Shown: positions 21,652 to 33,139, counted from the first letter of the stretch. The stretch: 64,000 nucleotides of DNA from Platanthera guangdongensis (GCA_039583875.1 CM077166.1:81900564-81964563), one strand, 5' to 3'. Translations and numbers: made by a program. The notes: a model not told the origin generated them from the sequence alone.

Positions 21652-23272
21652 TTACTTAACCATAGAACCCCAATAATTATTGGGTTCTAGGTTCAGGTTA
21701 GAATGAAACTTGACATGCTTGCCTGCAGCCTTATTGACAGGTAAGCTGGAATTCTTTCTAACAGTAGTGTTGTGCCCACAATCAATGGCATAATGCCCCA
21801 CTTTTCCACAACACCAGCACTAATATCTATTGTATCTGCTTTTGAGTACAGTCTTAACAGCATTGTTGTTAGCAATCCTTAAAGATGTAGGTACATTGGT
21901 CCTTTTATAGAGTGCTAGGGCTGGTGCAACAAACATTGATGATTCATGAAGAACATGGGGTGTTTCTTCATGGGCAGCCCTATTGGCATTTACACCCTTG
22001 TCATTCAGATTACCAGGCTTACAGTGACCATGTATAATATCATGGTCATACTTGGTAGTAGGTTGCATCACTTTCCGGAAAGCAATAGGGGGTTTGAAGG
22101 CTAGTGGTTGAACTGGGGCTTTGCCTTTTCCTTTAGAATTAGCTGCCCTAGTTCTTCCCTTGAAGCCTTATCCTGTCTTACCCTTTTGGAGAGTGAAGTC
22201 ATCAATCAAGGGTAAGACTGACTTTGGCTTTGAGAATTTAGCCACAAGTTCCCTCTCTCTTTGAAGTTTGACTTCTAGACTCTTGATTTGATCATTTTTG
22301 AATGTAATTGTACCAATCTGAATAAAAGTTATATTTTTCAGTTTGGCAACTTCATTCAACTTCAAATCTAGTATTTTTGCTGAATCTGATGCAGCCAATT
22401 TAAGAGATGCAATTTCCTCAGCTTAGTTTTTGACAAGATTTCTTCTTCTCTTAAGTGCTTGCAATAGATCACCATATTCATCAATAAGTTGATGAACATC
22501 CCCTTCAGATTCAGAACCATCCACATCTCTTGATGCAGATGCTTCTTGATTCTGATCCAGTATAATAATTAGAAACTAAAGAAAGGTTGTTTACCTTATT
22601 GGGACAAGGCTGATCCTGACACTGATCTTCCTCAGTCAAAGGCATCAGCCCTTTGCAATGATGATCTTCAACCCCATTTATTGAGTCCAGCATTTGCAAG
22701 AATTCTGTCTCTTCTGAATCTTCTTCAGTAGTGAATAGTCCAATATATGCTTCAGCTTCAGAATCTGATGATAAGGAAACTGTCCAGCTTTTATGTTTCT
22801 TTGCAACAAAGGATTTCTCCTTCTTGCCCTTATTTTGTTGCTTCTTTTTTATCTTTAGATTCCTTTCTTTTATCAGGACAATCAGCTATGACATGTCCTG
22901 CCCTGGGTTAAAAATAACAAACAATTTTAGAAGAAGTTAGTTTATTGGGATTAGAGCCATACCTGTCATCCTTTGATGTTTTCTTCTTCTTGTAATAGTC
23001 AACCTTGGAGAAGGATGAAGATGGCTTTGTTCTCCATTAGTTCTTCTTCATGAACATTTGAAACTGCCTTGTAAATGCAGCAAAGTCTTCATCAGAGATG
23101 TGACTGTCTGAAGTGTTAATGTCAGTATTTTCTAATTCAACTTCAGCCATTCCCTTGGGAGGAGAAGGTGACTTTCTCCTGCCCTTTCTTGTGGCTTCAG
23201 CCTTGAATGCAACTGACTTCTCTCTATATTCAGACCTATTTCTTTTCCCCTCCTCCTTTCTGGCAGTGAGCT
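21652..23272 (-). pseudogene. gag: Copia-C gag, central and C-terminal part
   Basis: Ends with V-K and TAA at 21652-21654. Two zinc-knuckle regions: the C-terminal one (near 21790-21825) keeps C-x2-C-x4-H-x4-C (GKVGHYAIDC) with a TAG just upstream; the inner one (near 22870-22910) has lost its second Cys and carries a TAA (C-Y-F-stop-P-R-A-G-H). Between them is a coiled-coil-like stretch (22168-22398). Several stops and frameshifts. The upstream gag sequence continues beyond G1 at 32496. Confidence 0.75.
23268..23272. repeat. Target site duplication GAGCT of G1 (left copy)
   Basis: Identical to 32491-32495 after the 3' LTR. Confidence 0.95.
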
Positions 23273-25595
23273 TGTAATGCCCCGAAACTCAAAATAGCGA
23301 AGGGGGACGTTTTGGGCCAGTTTTGGGTTCTGGCAGGAGGCACACAGCCTGGGACACGGGCGTGTCCCAGGGCGTGTCAAGCTTGTGTCGACACTCAGCC
23401 GGCGAAGTCGACATTTTGGTCTCGACATTGTGTCGAGACTGGGCACACGGCCTGCGACACGGGCGTGTCACAGGGCGTGTCAACCCGTGTCGACACTCAG
23501 CCCGTGAAGTCGACACTGCGCTCAACGAAGTGTCGAGACATGGCACACGACCTGGGATACGAGCGTGTCCCAGGGCGTGTCGACCCGTGTCGACACTCGT
23601 CCCGGGGAGTCGACGAACTTTGCTCAATAATGTGTCGAGACAAGGCACACGGCCTAGGACACGGGCATGTCCAAGGCCGTGTCATCAGGTCGACGATCTT
23701 CGCTCGATGAAATGTCGAGTGTTGAGACCGTGTACACGGCCTGGAGCCTAGGCGTGTTGAGGTAGACACGGGCAAGGACACGGGCGTGTCCTAGAACCCG
23801 TGCAGTACTCGGGTTGATTTCAGGAGAAATTGATGGGGGTACACGACCGGCCACACGACCGTGTCAGGTGGAACACGGGCATGTCAGATCGAACACGGGC
23901 GTGTTCGATGCCCGTGTGTTGTTCCAGGCAAGTCGATTTTGACGACGAATGAGGCACACGACCCTGGACACGGGCGTGTGCCAGGCCGTTTGCGATCCAT
24001 ATTGGGCATTTCAGTCCCGAATCAAAGCCGTTCGTTTCTTTATTTTGGGATCCAATGGCTGGGGGTTGTTCCTGATGAGATATACCCGGGATTGGACTTA
24101 AAAATCCTCACTTTTCTTAAGTTGTTATCTTTCTAAAGCTTAGAGAGAGAGGAGAGCCAAGGAAGGAAGAAGGAGCTAGATCCGGCCATTGGATGAGCTT
24201 CGAAGCTCCAAATCGCAAGCCGACTCCGGGTCCACGGAGGCAAAGCTAGTGCGGTGCTTTTCATCCACTTACTTTTCCATGATGCAAAAGAAGAATTCTA
24301 GGGTAACGATCCTCATCTTGAGCATGTGTAGCTCTCCTTCTTTGTATAGGAAGCCCGCTCTCGCGAGTTTGCGGTGAGTTGGAGGCGTTCCTTCGGGTAG
24401 ATATGTGAAGTCCCCGTTGTTTAGAGTCCGTAAGCGAGAACGGACATAGGTATGATGTGTGAAGCCTACCCGGACATGTTGGTCTGGATCAGTGATTTTG
24501 CATTGCATAAATGCCGGAGAAGACTCCGTGTTATTGGTTGTTTTTCGGGTTTTCTACACGGTAGATTGCAACAGGGAGCCTTGGGGATTAACCCTAGGTG
24601 CACCCGGAAAACTGGGCTGATGCGTGATCTTGCCAACATGGAGGCCTGAGAGTCAACTTGAACATAACCGAGTTATGTGAAATTGTGAGACGAAAATGGG
24701 ACTCGGGAGTAGTTTGACATGCGTATATGGCTTAAATTGTCATTGCGACGTGAGCATGGGTTAGATGGAACCGTACCCATATCTATGTCATTCGGGTTAA
24801 AGAGACCTAAGGTTACGTGGTACTTGCCGTTGGCATAGATGAGAGTCTTCGGCGGTCTATGGCTTAAATTGTCGTGACCATGCCGGGAAGACATATTGCT
24901 CATAGGTTTGGCTGTCAAAGTGACGGTGGTGAGTCCGGAATGTCTATGGCTTTAACTGACGTGACATCGACCGGTTCACCGAGAATGTGCCCCGAGTGCA
25001 CGGGGTGTGTGGCCGTTTGAGCCTACGCCTATGATGAAATGAATATTATTATATCGCTCGCTTGTGCTAATAAATTTGCAGGGAAGGAGCATCGCCGCCC
25101 CGAGTTGGGGGCGAGATCGTTATAATTTGGTCAGCATTGCTGACCGTTGCCTTTTTGTTTTGCCACCGTATGGTGGTTATGTTGCTTGCAGGTGCTGCTG
25201 GACCAAGCGGTCAATAGCGGGCTAAAGCCCAAATTGCGAAGCCGGCCCTTGAAGGCCTATTTTGGAGTGTTTACTGCTTTATTCATGTATGACCGGCCTG
25301 CGTGCCGTGGTTTGTAAATCATGTAACATTAAGTAAACCATTTTGTAATTCCTTAAGGCCAGTACTGGTGTATGTACTTCATTCCTGGTTGGCTATTTTA
25401 GTGGACATTCATGCTTTAGTGTTGGGTTCTTTATTATAACTTTTATAAACTGCTTCTGCTAGAATGTTCTGTGTAGGACGTTATGATTGGTTGGATGGTT
25501 TCCATGAGTAACCACCCGGTCTGTCTGTGGCATACGGCGTCGGGCCCCGGCCGGACCTACTGCTATATGCTATGCGACGGATAGGGGGCGTTACA
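23273..25595 (+). repeat. G1 5' LTR
   Basis: 2323 bp with 9 bp imperfect terminal inverted repeats TGTAATGCC and GGCGTTACA. Palindrome array at 23337-24000; a segment at 24370-24545 is conserved in the LTRs of E1 and E2. Confidence 0.95.
23337..24000. repeat. Palindrome array in G1 5' LTR (GACACGGGCGTGTC type)
   Basis: About eight copies of GACACG-GG-CGTGTC or close variants, each paired with a GGCGTGTC or CACACGGCCT half unit, interspersed with TGTCGACACT and GTCGAC palindromes. LTR nt 65-725. Confidence 0.9.
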
Positions 25596-25598
25596 ATT

Positions 25599-25615
25599 TG
25601 GTATCAGACTACTGG
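25599..25615 (+). other. PBS of G1
   Basis: TGGTATCAGACTACTGG, three bases after the LTR. The first ten bases match the initiator-Met tRNA PBS and the rest diverges. E1 has the related TGATATCAGACTTCTGG. Confidence 0.7.
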
Positions 25616-25634
25616 TTTTGGTCGGGCTTAAAAT

Positions 25635-25666
25635 GAATTCGTGGACGAATTCTTTTTAAGGGGTGG
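25635..25666 (+). other. Hairpin plus purine tract at 5' end of G1 internal region
   Basis: GAATTCGT-GG-ACGAATTC (25635-25652) followed by TTTTTAAGGGGTGG. A near copy of the 3' hairpin plus PPT at 30131-30167. Confidence 0.75.
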
Positions 25667-25820
25667 TGAGCACATTGTGTGTGTCATCGTTATAACAGTA
25701 AAAGAACCCATGAATGTCCACTTAGGAATGAAAATACACGTGTTTGAGGAACCTGGGTGTTCCTATAATTGCTATTTGCAATTTTATTTGGTCGCCTAAT
25801 GGTGTTTTGTACCACTATAG
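25666..25820 (+). other. Candidate leader intron of G1
   Basis: Begins GTGAGC after GGGGTG and ends CCACTATAG; 155 nt and AT-rich. The gag reading frame opens right after it. Homologous segments of 156 and 153 nt with equivalent borders are in E1 and E2. Whether splicing happens is inference. Confidence 0.5.
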
Positions 25821-26721
25821 GTGACCGGAAGCGTTGCTGGACCGCCAGAATGTCCGGTTTCTGAGGAGCATAGTGCACCCGGTGAGGTGTTTGAGACTCC
25901 TCCTTCGTATGAAACCGTTAGAAGGATCGTAGAAGCGGTGTTCGCTGTGACGGGTGCACAGTTTGGAGGAAATGTACAACCCTGTGCCCCTGTTGCGGCT
26001 TCAACGCCGGTTGCCGTGATGGAGCAGATGACCTTTGGTAGACCATCGGGGCAGCAGCTGAATATGCACTTAGTGCAGGGAGTGCACACAGTTGAGGAAT
26101 ATTTGCAAGCATTTCTTATGATAAGCCGCTACCCATGCTTCGAATTGGATAATGAGCAAGCTACAGTCGATAGATTTTATAATGGCCTGCGCGCCGAGTT
26201 ACGAGTTCTACTGCTAGGACAAAAGTTATTGGGATTCCGAGCCTTGGCGGAATCAGCTAGATCTTTGGAGGCAGATTTGAGGAAAACCCTCCTGATGCCA
26301 GCGACCATGGTATCAAACTATGCAAGCCCCATAAGGGTTGCGTCCGTTGGAATGCTGGAGAAAGGGGCTATGACATCTACTAGCAAAGCTACTTACACAT
26401 GTTTTACTTGTGGTAAGAAAGGGCACTTTGCCCGAGACTGTTGGAAAGGTGCTCAGAAGGCCAAGAAATCTATGTCAGGAGCATTCAAGGACTTTAGTGC
26501 AAAGGAGACGACATTCAAAGTGTCGAACACCTCAAAGTCTGGATATCAAAAATGGTATAAGAAGCATAGGAATTCGGGTCAAGCTCCTTCAGGTGCTTCT
26601 GGGGTGACTACGGGTCGAACCCCGAGCGCATGTTTCACTTGTGGAAAACTGGGGCACTTTGCCCGAGACTGCTGGAGCGGACGTCCCAAGTCCGAGAAGA
26701 AGCATGTTGTCCTGACGACAG
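25821..26721 (+). pseudogene. gag: G1 gag, shortened but open
   Basis: An open frame of about 300 codons beginning directly at the candidate leader acceptor with no upstream ATG in frame. It holds the start of gag, then jumps from a segment around residue 75 to the VEEYLQAF/DRFYNGLRAELR region, lacking roughly 110 residues of the gag core present in E1. There are two CCHC knuckles, CFTCGKKGHFARDC (26401-26442) and CFTCGKLGHFARDC (26629-26670); the second occupies the canonical place. A linker of about 35 residues before the VTG end is also missing relative to E1. All these changes keep the frame. Nucleocapsid role is inferred. Confidence 0.8.
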
Positions 26722-26800
26722 GTATGGTTTAAAGCTATAGCAGTTTAGCCTTGAATACTTGTCGCCCTTGTGCATGTTAGCTTAGAACTACTTGTGCTAA
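26722..26800 (+). other. Gag-protease intron-like segment of G1, acceptor mutated
   Basis: Starts GTATGG after ACAG and aligns with the 78-nt segment of E1. The acceptor CTAG of E1 is CTAA here. 79 nt, T-rich. Confidence 0.55.
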
Positions 26801-29800
26801 GATTTGTTCTAATTTTCGTTTATTCGGAGAGAGCACCGTTCGTGTGAACGAAGCTTCGCATTCCTTTATTTAGGAATTGTTTTTACGCGTCAGAGTACCT
26901 CCTTCGATGGTAAGAGACAAATTGGATGCGTTATGGTCCAATTGAGCTCAATGCGCGCGGGTAGTATCAGTTGCATTTTGGTGTGATCAGGGAGCCAAGA
27001 CTTTGACTTCCAAGTATCATTACTAACGCTAGGGGAGTTCGACGTAATATTTGGCATGGACTGGCTCTCGGAGAAGCAAGCCTATATTGATTGCGGTAGC
27101 AAGGAAGTCAAGCTGGGAGCAAGTCGTGAAATGACTTTTACGGGCTTGAATGGGTTCGAGCAAGACGTTGATGTCTGCTCTTCAGGTGGTGAAGGCGGTT
27201 CGTGTCGGTGCAGAACTGTTCTTTACACTGGTGGAGGTTGCAAAGCCGAAGCCCACGTTGGATAGTATTTTAGTGGTATCGGAATACCCTGATGTGTTCC
27301 CCGCAGATCTTCCTGGGGCCCCGCCTTAGCGGGAGATAGATTTCACAATTGAGCTAGTGCCAGGTGCAAAGCCTGTGTCACGATCTCCGTATCGGCTAGC
27401 GCCTAAGGAAATGGCGGAGCTGAAAGTTCAACAGCAAGAGTTGTTGGAGCGAGGGTATGTGCGCCCGAGTTCTTCGCCCTGGAGCGCACCGGTCGTCTTT
27501 GTTAAGAAGAAGGACGGAAGCTTGAGGCTATGTATTGATTATCGGGAGCTCAACAAGTTGACGGAAAAGAACAAGTACCCGATCCCCCGGATTGATGATC
27601 TTCTTTGATCAGTTGGTCGGGTTGACAGTGTACTCGAAGTTGGATCTCAAGTCTGGGTACTATCAGTGGAGGTTAAGGGAGAGTGGTATCCCTAAGACAA
27701 CGTTCAGTACAAGATACGGGCATTACGAGTTTACGGTCTTGTCGTTTGGGCTGACCAATGCGCCGTCAGTGTTCATGGATTTGATGAACAGGACCTTCAG
27801 TGAGTACTTGGACCATTTTGTGATTGTCTTCATCAACGACATTTTGGTGTACTTGTAGAGTGAGGAAGATCACTTCAAGCATCTTCTTTCGGTTTTGGAG
27901 ACGCTAAGGAGAAATTAGTTGTATGCCAAGTTCTCGAAGTGCGAGTTTTGGTCATCCTCAGTGGCGTCCTCGATCTTATAGTGAGTGAGGAAGGTATTGC
28001 AGTGGATCCGACGAATATTGTTGCGATACGGGAGTGCCTAAGCATTCTACGGTAGCGGGAGTCCGGAGCTTTCTGGGGCTTGCCGGCTATTACAGGCGCT
28101 TCGTAGAGAACTTCTCGCGGATAGCGTTACCCCTCACTACTTTGACGAGGAAGGAGCAGAAGTTCTTTTGGACGCCGGATTACGCGCGAGCTTTTGAGGA
28201 GTTGAAATGTCGGTTGACCACGGCGCCTGTGCTGACTTCGCCGAGTGGGACCGAAGGCTATGAGATTTAATAGCGATGCTTCGGACAGCGGTTTGGGTTG
28301 CATGCTACTGCAACACGAAAGTGTAATAGCTTATGGCGCGAGACAGCCAAAAGTGCACGAGAGGAACTATCCTTCCTCTGCCGTGAGTTTAGCCTTGAAG
28401 CTGTGGAGGCATTATTTGTACGGTATGAAGATGGATATCTACGCCGGTCACAAGAGCATAAAGTATCTGATTGGTCAGAAGGATCTAAATTTGCGGCAGC
28501 GTAGATGGATGGAGTTCTTGGGAGACTATACATTCAAGATCCACTACGTGCCTGATAAAGGGAATGCGGTTGCTGACGTGTTGAGTCGCCGAGCCCCAGC
28601 TCATGCCAATTGGCTATCGATGCATGATGAGCGGTTGGTGCGGGAGTGGGAGGCATTGGACATTGTTTGTATGGATAGGCAATCAAGTGCTGAAGTAGTA
28701 CTGAATTGGACTGAAGTCCAATATGACCTGGCTGATCGGATTCGGCAGGCTTTGGATAAGGATGTCCATATGAAGCAGTTCATGGTAGAAGCTCTGGATG
28801 GGTCAAATTCCCAATTCGTTGTGGAGGACGGATTGTAATGGAAAGACGGTCGTCTGTGCATCCCAAGTGTGGGCAATTTGCAGGTGGAATTGTTGTACGA
28901 GGCACACCATACCAAGTACTCGATTCACCCGGGGAGCACGAAGATGTACCGCGATGTAAAGAAACTATTTTGGTGGCCGGGTTTGAAGAAAGATGTGGCG
29001 CTATGCGTAGCGAAGTGCCAAACTTGTGCCTTGGTGAAGGCGGAGTGCCAAAAGCAGGGAGGTTTTCTTAAGTCCTTGCCTATTCCGGAGTGGAAATTCG
29101 ACGACATCTCTATGGACTTTGTGCACGGTTTGCCAAGGTTGAAAAAGGAAAAAAAAAACGACGCCATTCGGGTGGTCGTAGATTAGTTAACGAAGGTGTC
29201 GCATTTCATTCCGCAGAGGAAGGATGATCCGGTGGAGACGTTGAAAAACCTATATGTGGATAATATAGTACGGCTTCACGATGTTCCCCGCAGCATCGTG
29301 AGTGACCGAGAAGGGCGGTTCACGTCCAATGGTAGGAGGCTTGTGCAGCAAATGTTGGGGACAAAGTTAATATTCAGCACAGCCTTTCATCCACAAACGG
29401 ATGGGCAGACCGAGATGGTCAATAGAAGTATGGAAAGTATGCTACGCATGTGTGTCTTGGACTTTGGAAAGCAACGGGAAGACCATCTTTATATGGTAGA
29501 AGTTGTCGCACGCCGTTGTCCTGGCTGGAAACGGGCGAGTCAAGTTGTATAAGTGATTAGAAGTCGAGGATGCTACTTCTTTGGTGAGAACCATTCAGGA
29601 GAGGTTGCTTATCGCTCAGGACCGGCAAGCGAAGTACTATAATGTCAAGCACAGGAACGTGGAGTTCGCTGTGGGCGACTATGTGTACTTAAACATCAAG
29701 TCGTTCAAGGGTGTCTCGCGGGTGCGGCGATCGAAAAAGCTAAGCCCGAGGTACCTTGGGCCGTTTGAGGTTCTGGAGCGAGTTGGTGTAGCGGCCTATC

Positions 29801-30132
29801 GGTTGAAGCTTTCAGTGGAGCTTGGTGGATTACACGATGTATTCCATATTTCGGTGCTTCGGAAGGCATTGCAAGAGCCTACGCAAGTGATCGCGATTAA
29901 TCAAGTGCCGGTGGATAGTGGGCTGACGACAAAGGTCAAGCCCCTGCGGTTTGAGAACTCGGAGGTCAAGCAGCTACGCAATAAAGAGATCAGGATGGTC
30001 AAGGTCCGGTGGGACAATTGCGGTCGTGAGGAGCTCTCTTGGGAGCGAGAGCAGACTATGCTTGACGAGTATCCGGAGTTGTTCCGCTCAGGTACAAATT
30101 TTAGTTTTTGTACATGTCTTTCCTTTATATAA
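26801..30132 (+). pseudogene. pol: G1 pol: protease, RT, RNase H, integrase, chromodomain
   Basis: The protease active-site region (near 26850) is frameshifted and no longer reads D-T-G, but the FGMDWL segment is present near 27055. RT has LKSGYYQ and catalytic FINDILVY (near 27831), where family members have FIDDILVY, so the first catalytic Asp is Asn. RNase H (28250-28620) keeps SDAS and YVP.KGN.VAD. Integrase has HHCC (from 28905), the SMDFVHGLP and SDRE segments and TDGQTE (near 29400). About 70 bp is missing near 29500 compared with E1. The chromodomain (RNKEIRMVKVRWDN...SWEREQTM) ends at TAA 30130-30132. Stops near 27329, 27606, 27856, 28268, 28836 and 29184, plus frameshifts. Confidence 0.92.
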
Positions 30133-30167
30133 TTTCGTGGACGAAATTCTTTTAATAGGGGGAGAGT
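30131..30167 (+). other. 3' hairpin and polypurine tract of G1
   Basis: AATTTCGT-GG-ACGAAATT (30131-30148) followed by CTTTTAATAGGGGGAGAGT up to the LTR. The motif is a familiar 3' end signature of Tekay/Del elements. Confidence 0.85.
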
Positions 30168-32490
30168 TGTAATGCCTTGAAACTCAAAATAGCGAAGGGG
30201 GATGTTTTGGGCCAGTTTTGGGTTCTGGCAGGAGGCACACGGCCTGGGACACAGGCATGTCCCAGGGCGTGTCAAGCTTGTGTCGACACTCAGTCGGCGA
30301 AGTCGACATTTTGGTCTTGACATTGTGTCGAGACTGGGCACACGGCCTGCGACACGGGCGTGTCGCAGGGCGTGTCGACCCGTGTCGACACTCAGCCCGT
30401 GAAGTCGACACTGCGCTCGACGAAGTGTCGAGACATGGCATGCGGCCTGGGACACGGGCGTTTCCCAGGGCGTGTCGACCCGTGTCGACACTCGTCCCGG
30501 GGAGTCGACGAACTTTGCTCGACGATGTGTCGAGACAAGGCACACGGCCTAGGACACGGGCGTGTCCAAGGCCGTATCATCAGGTCGACGATCTTCGCTC
30601 GACGAAGTGTCGAGTGTCGAGACCGTGTACACGGCCTGGAGCCCATGCGTGTTGAGGTAGACACGGGCAAGGACACGGGCGTGTCCTAGAACCCGTGCAG
30701 TGCTCGGGTTGATTTCGGGAGAAATCGATGGGGGTACACAGCCGGCCATACGGCCGTGTCAGGTGGAACACGGGCGTGTCAGATAGAACATGGGCGTGTT
30801 CGATGCCCGTGTGTTGTTCCAGGAAAGTCGATTTTGACGGCGAATGAGGCACACGGCCCTGGACACGGGCGTGTGCCAGGCCGTGTGCGATCTAGATTGG
30901 GCATTTCAGTCTCGAATCAAAGCCGTTCGTTTCTTTATTTTGGGATCCAACGGCTGGGGGTTGTTCCTGATGAGATATACCCGAGATTGGACTTAGAAAC
31001 CCTCACTTTTCTTAAGTTGTTATCTTTCTAAAGCTTAGAGAGAGAGGAGAGCCAAGGAAGGAAGAAGGAGCTAAATCCGGCCATTTGAGGAGCTTCGAAG
31101 CTCCAAATCGCGAGCTGACTCCGGATCCACGGAGGCAAAGCTAGTGCGGTGCTTTTCATCCGCTTACTTTTCCATGGCGCCAAAGAAGAATGCTAGGGTA
31201 ACGATCCTCATCTTGAGCATGTGTAGCTCTGCTTCTTTGCATAGGAAGCCCGCTCTCGCGGGTTTGCGGTGAGTTGGAGGCATTCCTTCAGGTAGATATG
31301 TGAAGTCCCCGTTGTTTAGAGTCCGTAAGCGAGAACGGACATAGGCATGATGTGTGAAGCCTACCCGAACATGTTGGTCTGGATCGTTGATGTTGCATTG
31401 CATAAATGCCGGAGAAGACTGCGTGCTATTGGTTTTTTTTCGGGATTTCTACATGGTAGATTGCAATAGGGAGCCTTAGGGATTAACCCTAAGGTGCACC
31501 CGGAAAACTGCGCTGATGCGTGATTTTGCCAACATGGAGGCCTGAGAGCCAACTTGAACATAACCGAGTTATGTGAAATTATGTGACGAAAATGGGACTC
31601 GGGAGAAGTTTGACCTGCGCATATGGCTTAAATTGTCGTTGCGACGTGAGCACGGGTTAGATGGAACCGTACCCATATCTATGTCATTCGGGTTAAGGAG
31701 ACCTAAGGTTACGTGGCACTTGCCGTTGGCATAGATGAGAGTCTTCGGCGGTATATGGCTTAAATTTTCGTGACCCGTGCCGGGAAGACAAATTGCTCAT
31801 AGGTTTGGCCGTCAAAGTGGCGTTGCTGAGTCCGGAATGTCTATGGCTTTAACTGACGTGACATCGACCGGTTCACCGAGAATGTGCCCTGAGTGTACGG
31901 GATGTGTGGCCGTTTGAGCCTACGCATGTGATGAAATGAATATTATTATATCGCTCGCTTGTGCTAATAAAATTGCAGGGAAGGAGCATCGCCGCCCCGA
32001 GTTGGGGGCGGGATCGTTATAATTTGGTCTGCATTGCTGACTGTTGCCTTTTTGTTTGCCACCGTGCGGTGGTTATGTTGCTTGCAGGTGCTGCTGTACC
32101 AAGTGGTCAATAGCGGGCTAAAGCCAAAATTGCGAAGCCGGCCCTTGAAGGCCTATTTTGGAGTGTTTACTGCTTTATTCATGTATGACCGGCCTGTGTG
32201 CCGTGGTTTGTAAATCATGTAACATTAAGTAAACCATTTTGTAAGGCCTTAAGGCCAGTACTGGTGTATGTACTTCATTCCTGGTTGGCTATTTTAGTGG
32301 ACATTCATGCTTTAGTGCTGGGTTCATTATTGTAACTTTTATAACTGCTTCCGCTAGAATGCTCTGTGTAGGACGTTATGATTGGTTGGATGGTATCCAT
32401 GAGTAACCACCCGGTCTGTCTGTGGGATACGGCGTCGGGCCCCGGCCAGACCTACTGCTATATGATATACGACGGATAGGGGGCGTTACA
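30168..32490 (+). repeat. G1 3' LTR
   Basis: 2323 bp, same ends as the 5' LTR. Followed by TSD GAGCT at 32491-32495. Includes a second copy of the palindrome array (30232-30895). Confidence 0.95.
30232..30895. repeat. Palindrome array in G1 3' LTR
   Basis: Same array as 23337-24000. Many units differ between copies at CpG sites (CG against TG or CA), so both copies have lost different palindromes. Confidence 0.9.
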
Positions 32491-32495
32491 GAGCT

Positions 32496-33139
32496 GCATC
32501 TCATAGGATAACAATTTTCCAAATAAGGTTGGTGGAGGTGTATCTGCAAGCCTGGCCACCTCTCTGATGACATATATTTTAGTATCCCAATCCTTTGTTT
32601 GAGATTTGGGAAACTTGTCATTTAATTCATAAGTGCTAAAGACTCTTTCATATGTCATTAGCTCGTTAACAATTCTAAAGAATTTCTTATAGATTCAGCT
32701 ATGCTATCTGTCATAGCTTGTCTAAAGCTTCATATTCTTGATTTAACATAGACTTCCTATCCTCTCTCACTTCTTCTGTCCCCTCCATGCAGACAATCAA
32801 GGTGTCTCACATCTCTTTGGAGGTTTTGCAATGGACCAGATTCTGGAACGTAGAGTCATCTATGGCACTCACAATTATGTTTTGTGCCCTCTTGTCTAAG
32901 GTTGCTAGAATGATCTCTTCCTTATTCATTTCTGTATAACTTTTTGGAGTTTTGAGGTTAGTATCAAGAACTGATATGTTCATAGGAATAAATGGCCCTT
33001 CTAGAATAGTGATGTAAATTCTTGGATCAGATGCTTCCATGAACTATCTGACCATCTCTTTCCATATGCCAAAATTTTTTTTCTTACAGATATGAAGTTT
33101 CATGGATCCAAGTTCCTTCTGATTCTCACCTGAACCCAT
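32496..33139 (-). pseudogene. gag: Copia-C gag N-terminal part
   Basis: Begins MGSGENQKELGSMKLHICKK at 33139. A TAG at 33045-33047 follows M-V-R. Then MEASDPRIYITILEG and KRAQNIIVSAIDDSTFQNLV, the UBN2-type gag core, continue with a frameshift near 32800 to the TYERVFSTYELNDKF and PPPTLFGKLLSYEMQL segment, where G1 is inserted. It is about 75% similar by eye to Copia-D gag at 38438-38740. Confidence 0.85.

Larger units (their letters stand above)
23273..32490 (+). mobile_element. G1, chromodomain Ty3/gypsy (Tekay/Del-type), full length but decayed
   Basis: 9218 bp with two 2323 bp LTRs (TGTAATGCC...GGCGTTACA), PBS, gag, protease, RT, RNase H, integrase, chromodomain, PPT and a perfect 5 bp TSD GAGCT. 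Domain order RT-RNase H-integrase is gypsy, and the C-terminal chromodomain marks the Tekay/Del branch. The LTRs differ at many sites, mostly C/T and G/A, clearly older than the LARD. Confidence 0.95.

Noticed and set aside
23280..23850. Arg/Ser/His-rich ORFs on both strands (also 30180-30690)
   Set aside because: Same cause: array of GACACGGGCGTGTC units in G1 LTRs, no domain, both strands open.
24929..25080. Possible intron in the G1 LTR (GTGAGT donor, GCTAATAAATTTGCAG acceptor)
   Set aside because: The 3' LTR copy has lost the donor (GCTGAGT) and the equivalent borders are not clear in E1 and E2; too weak to annotate.
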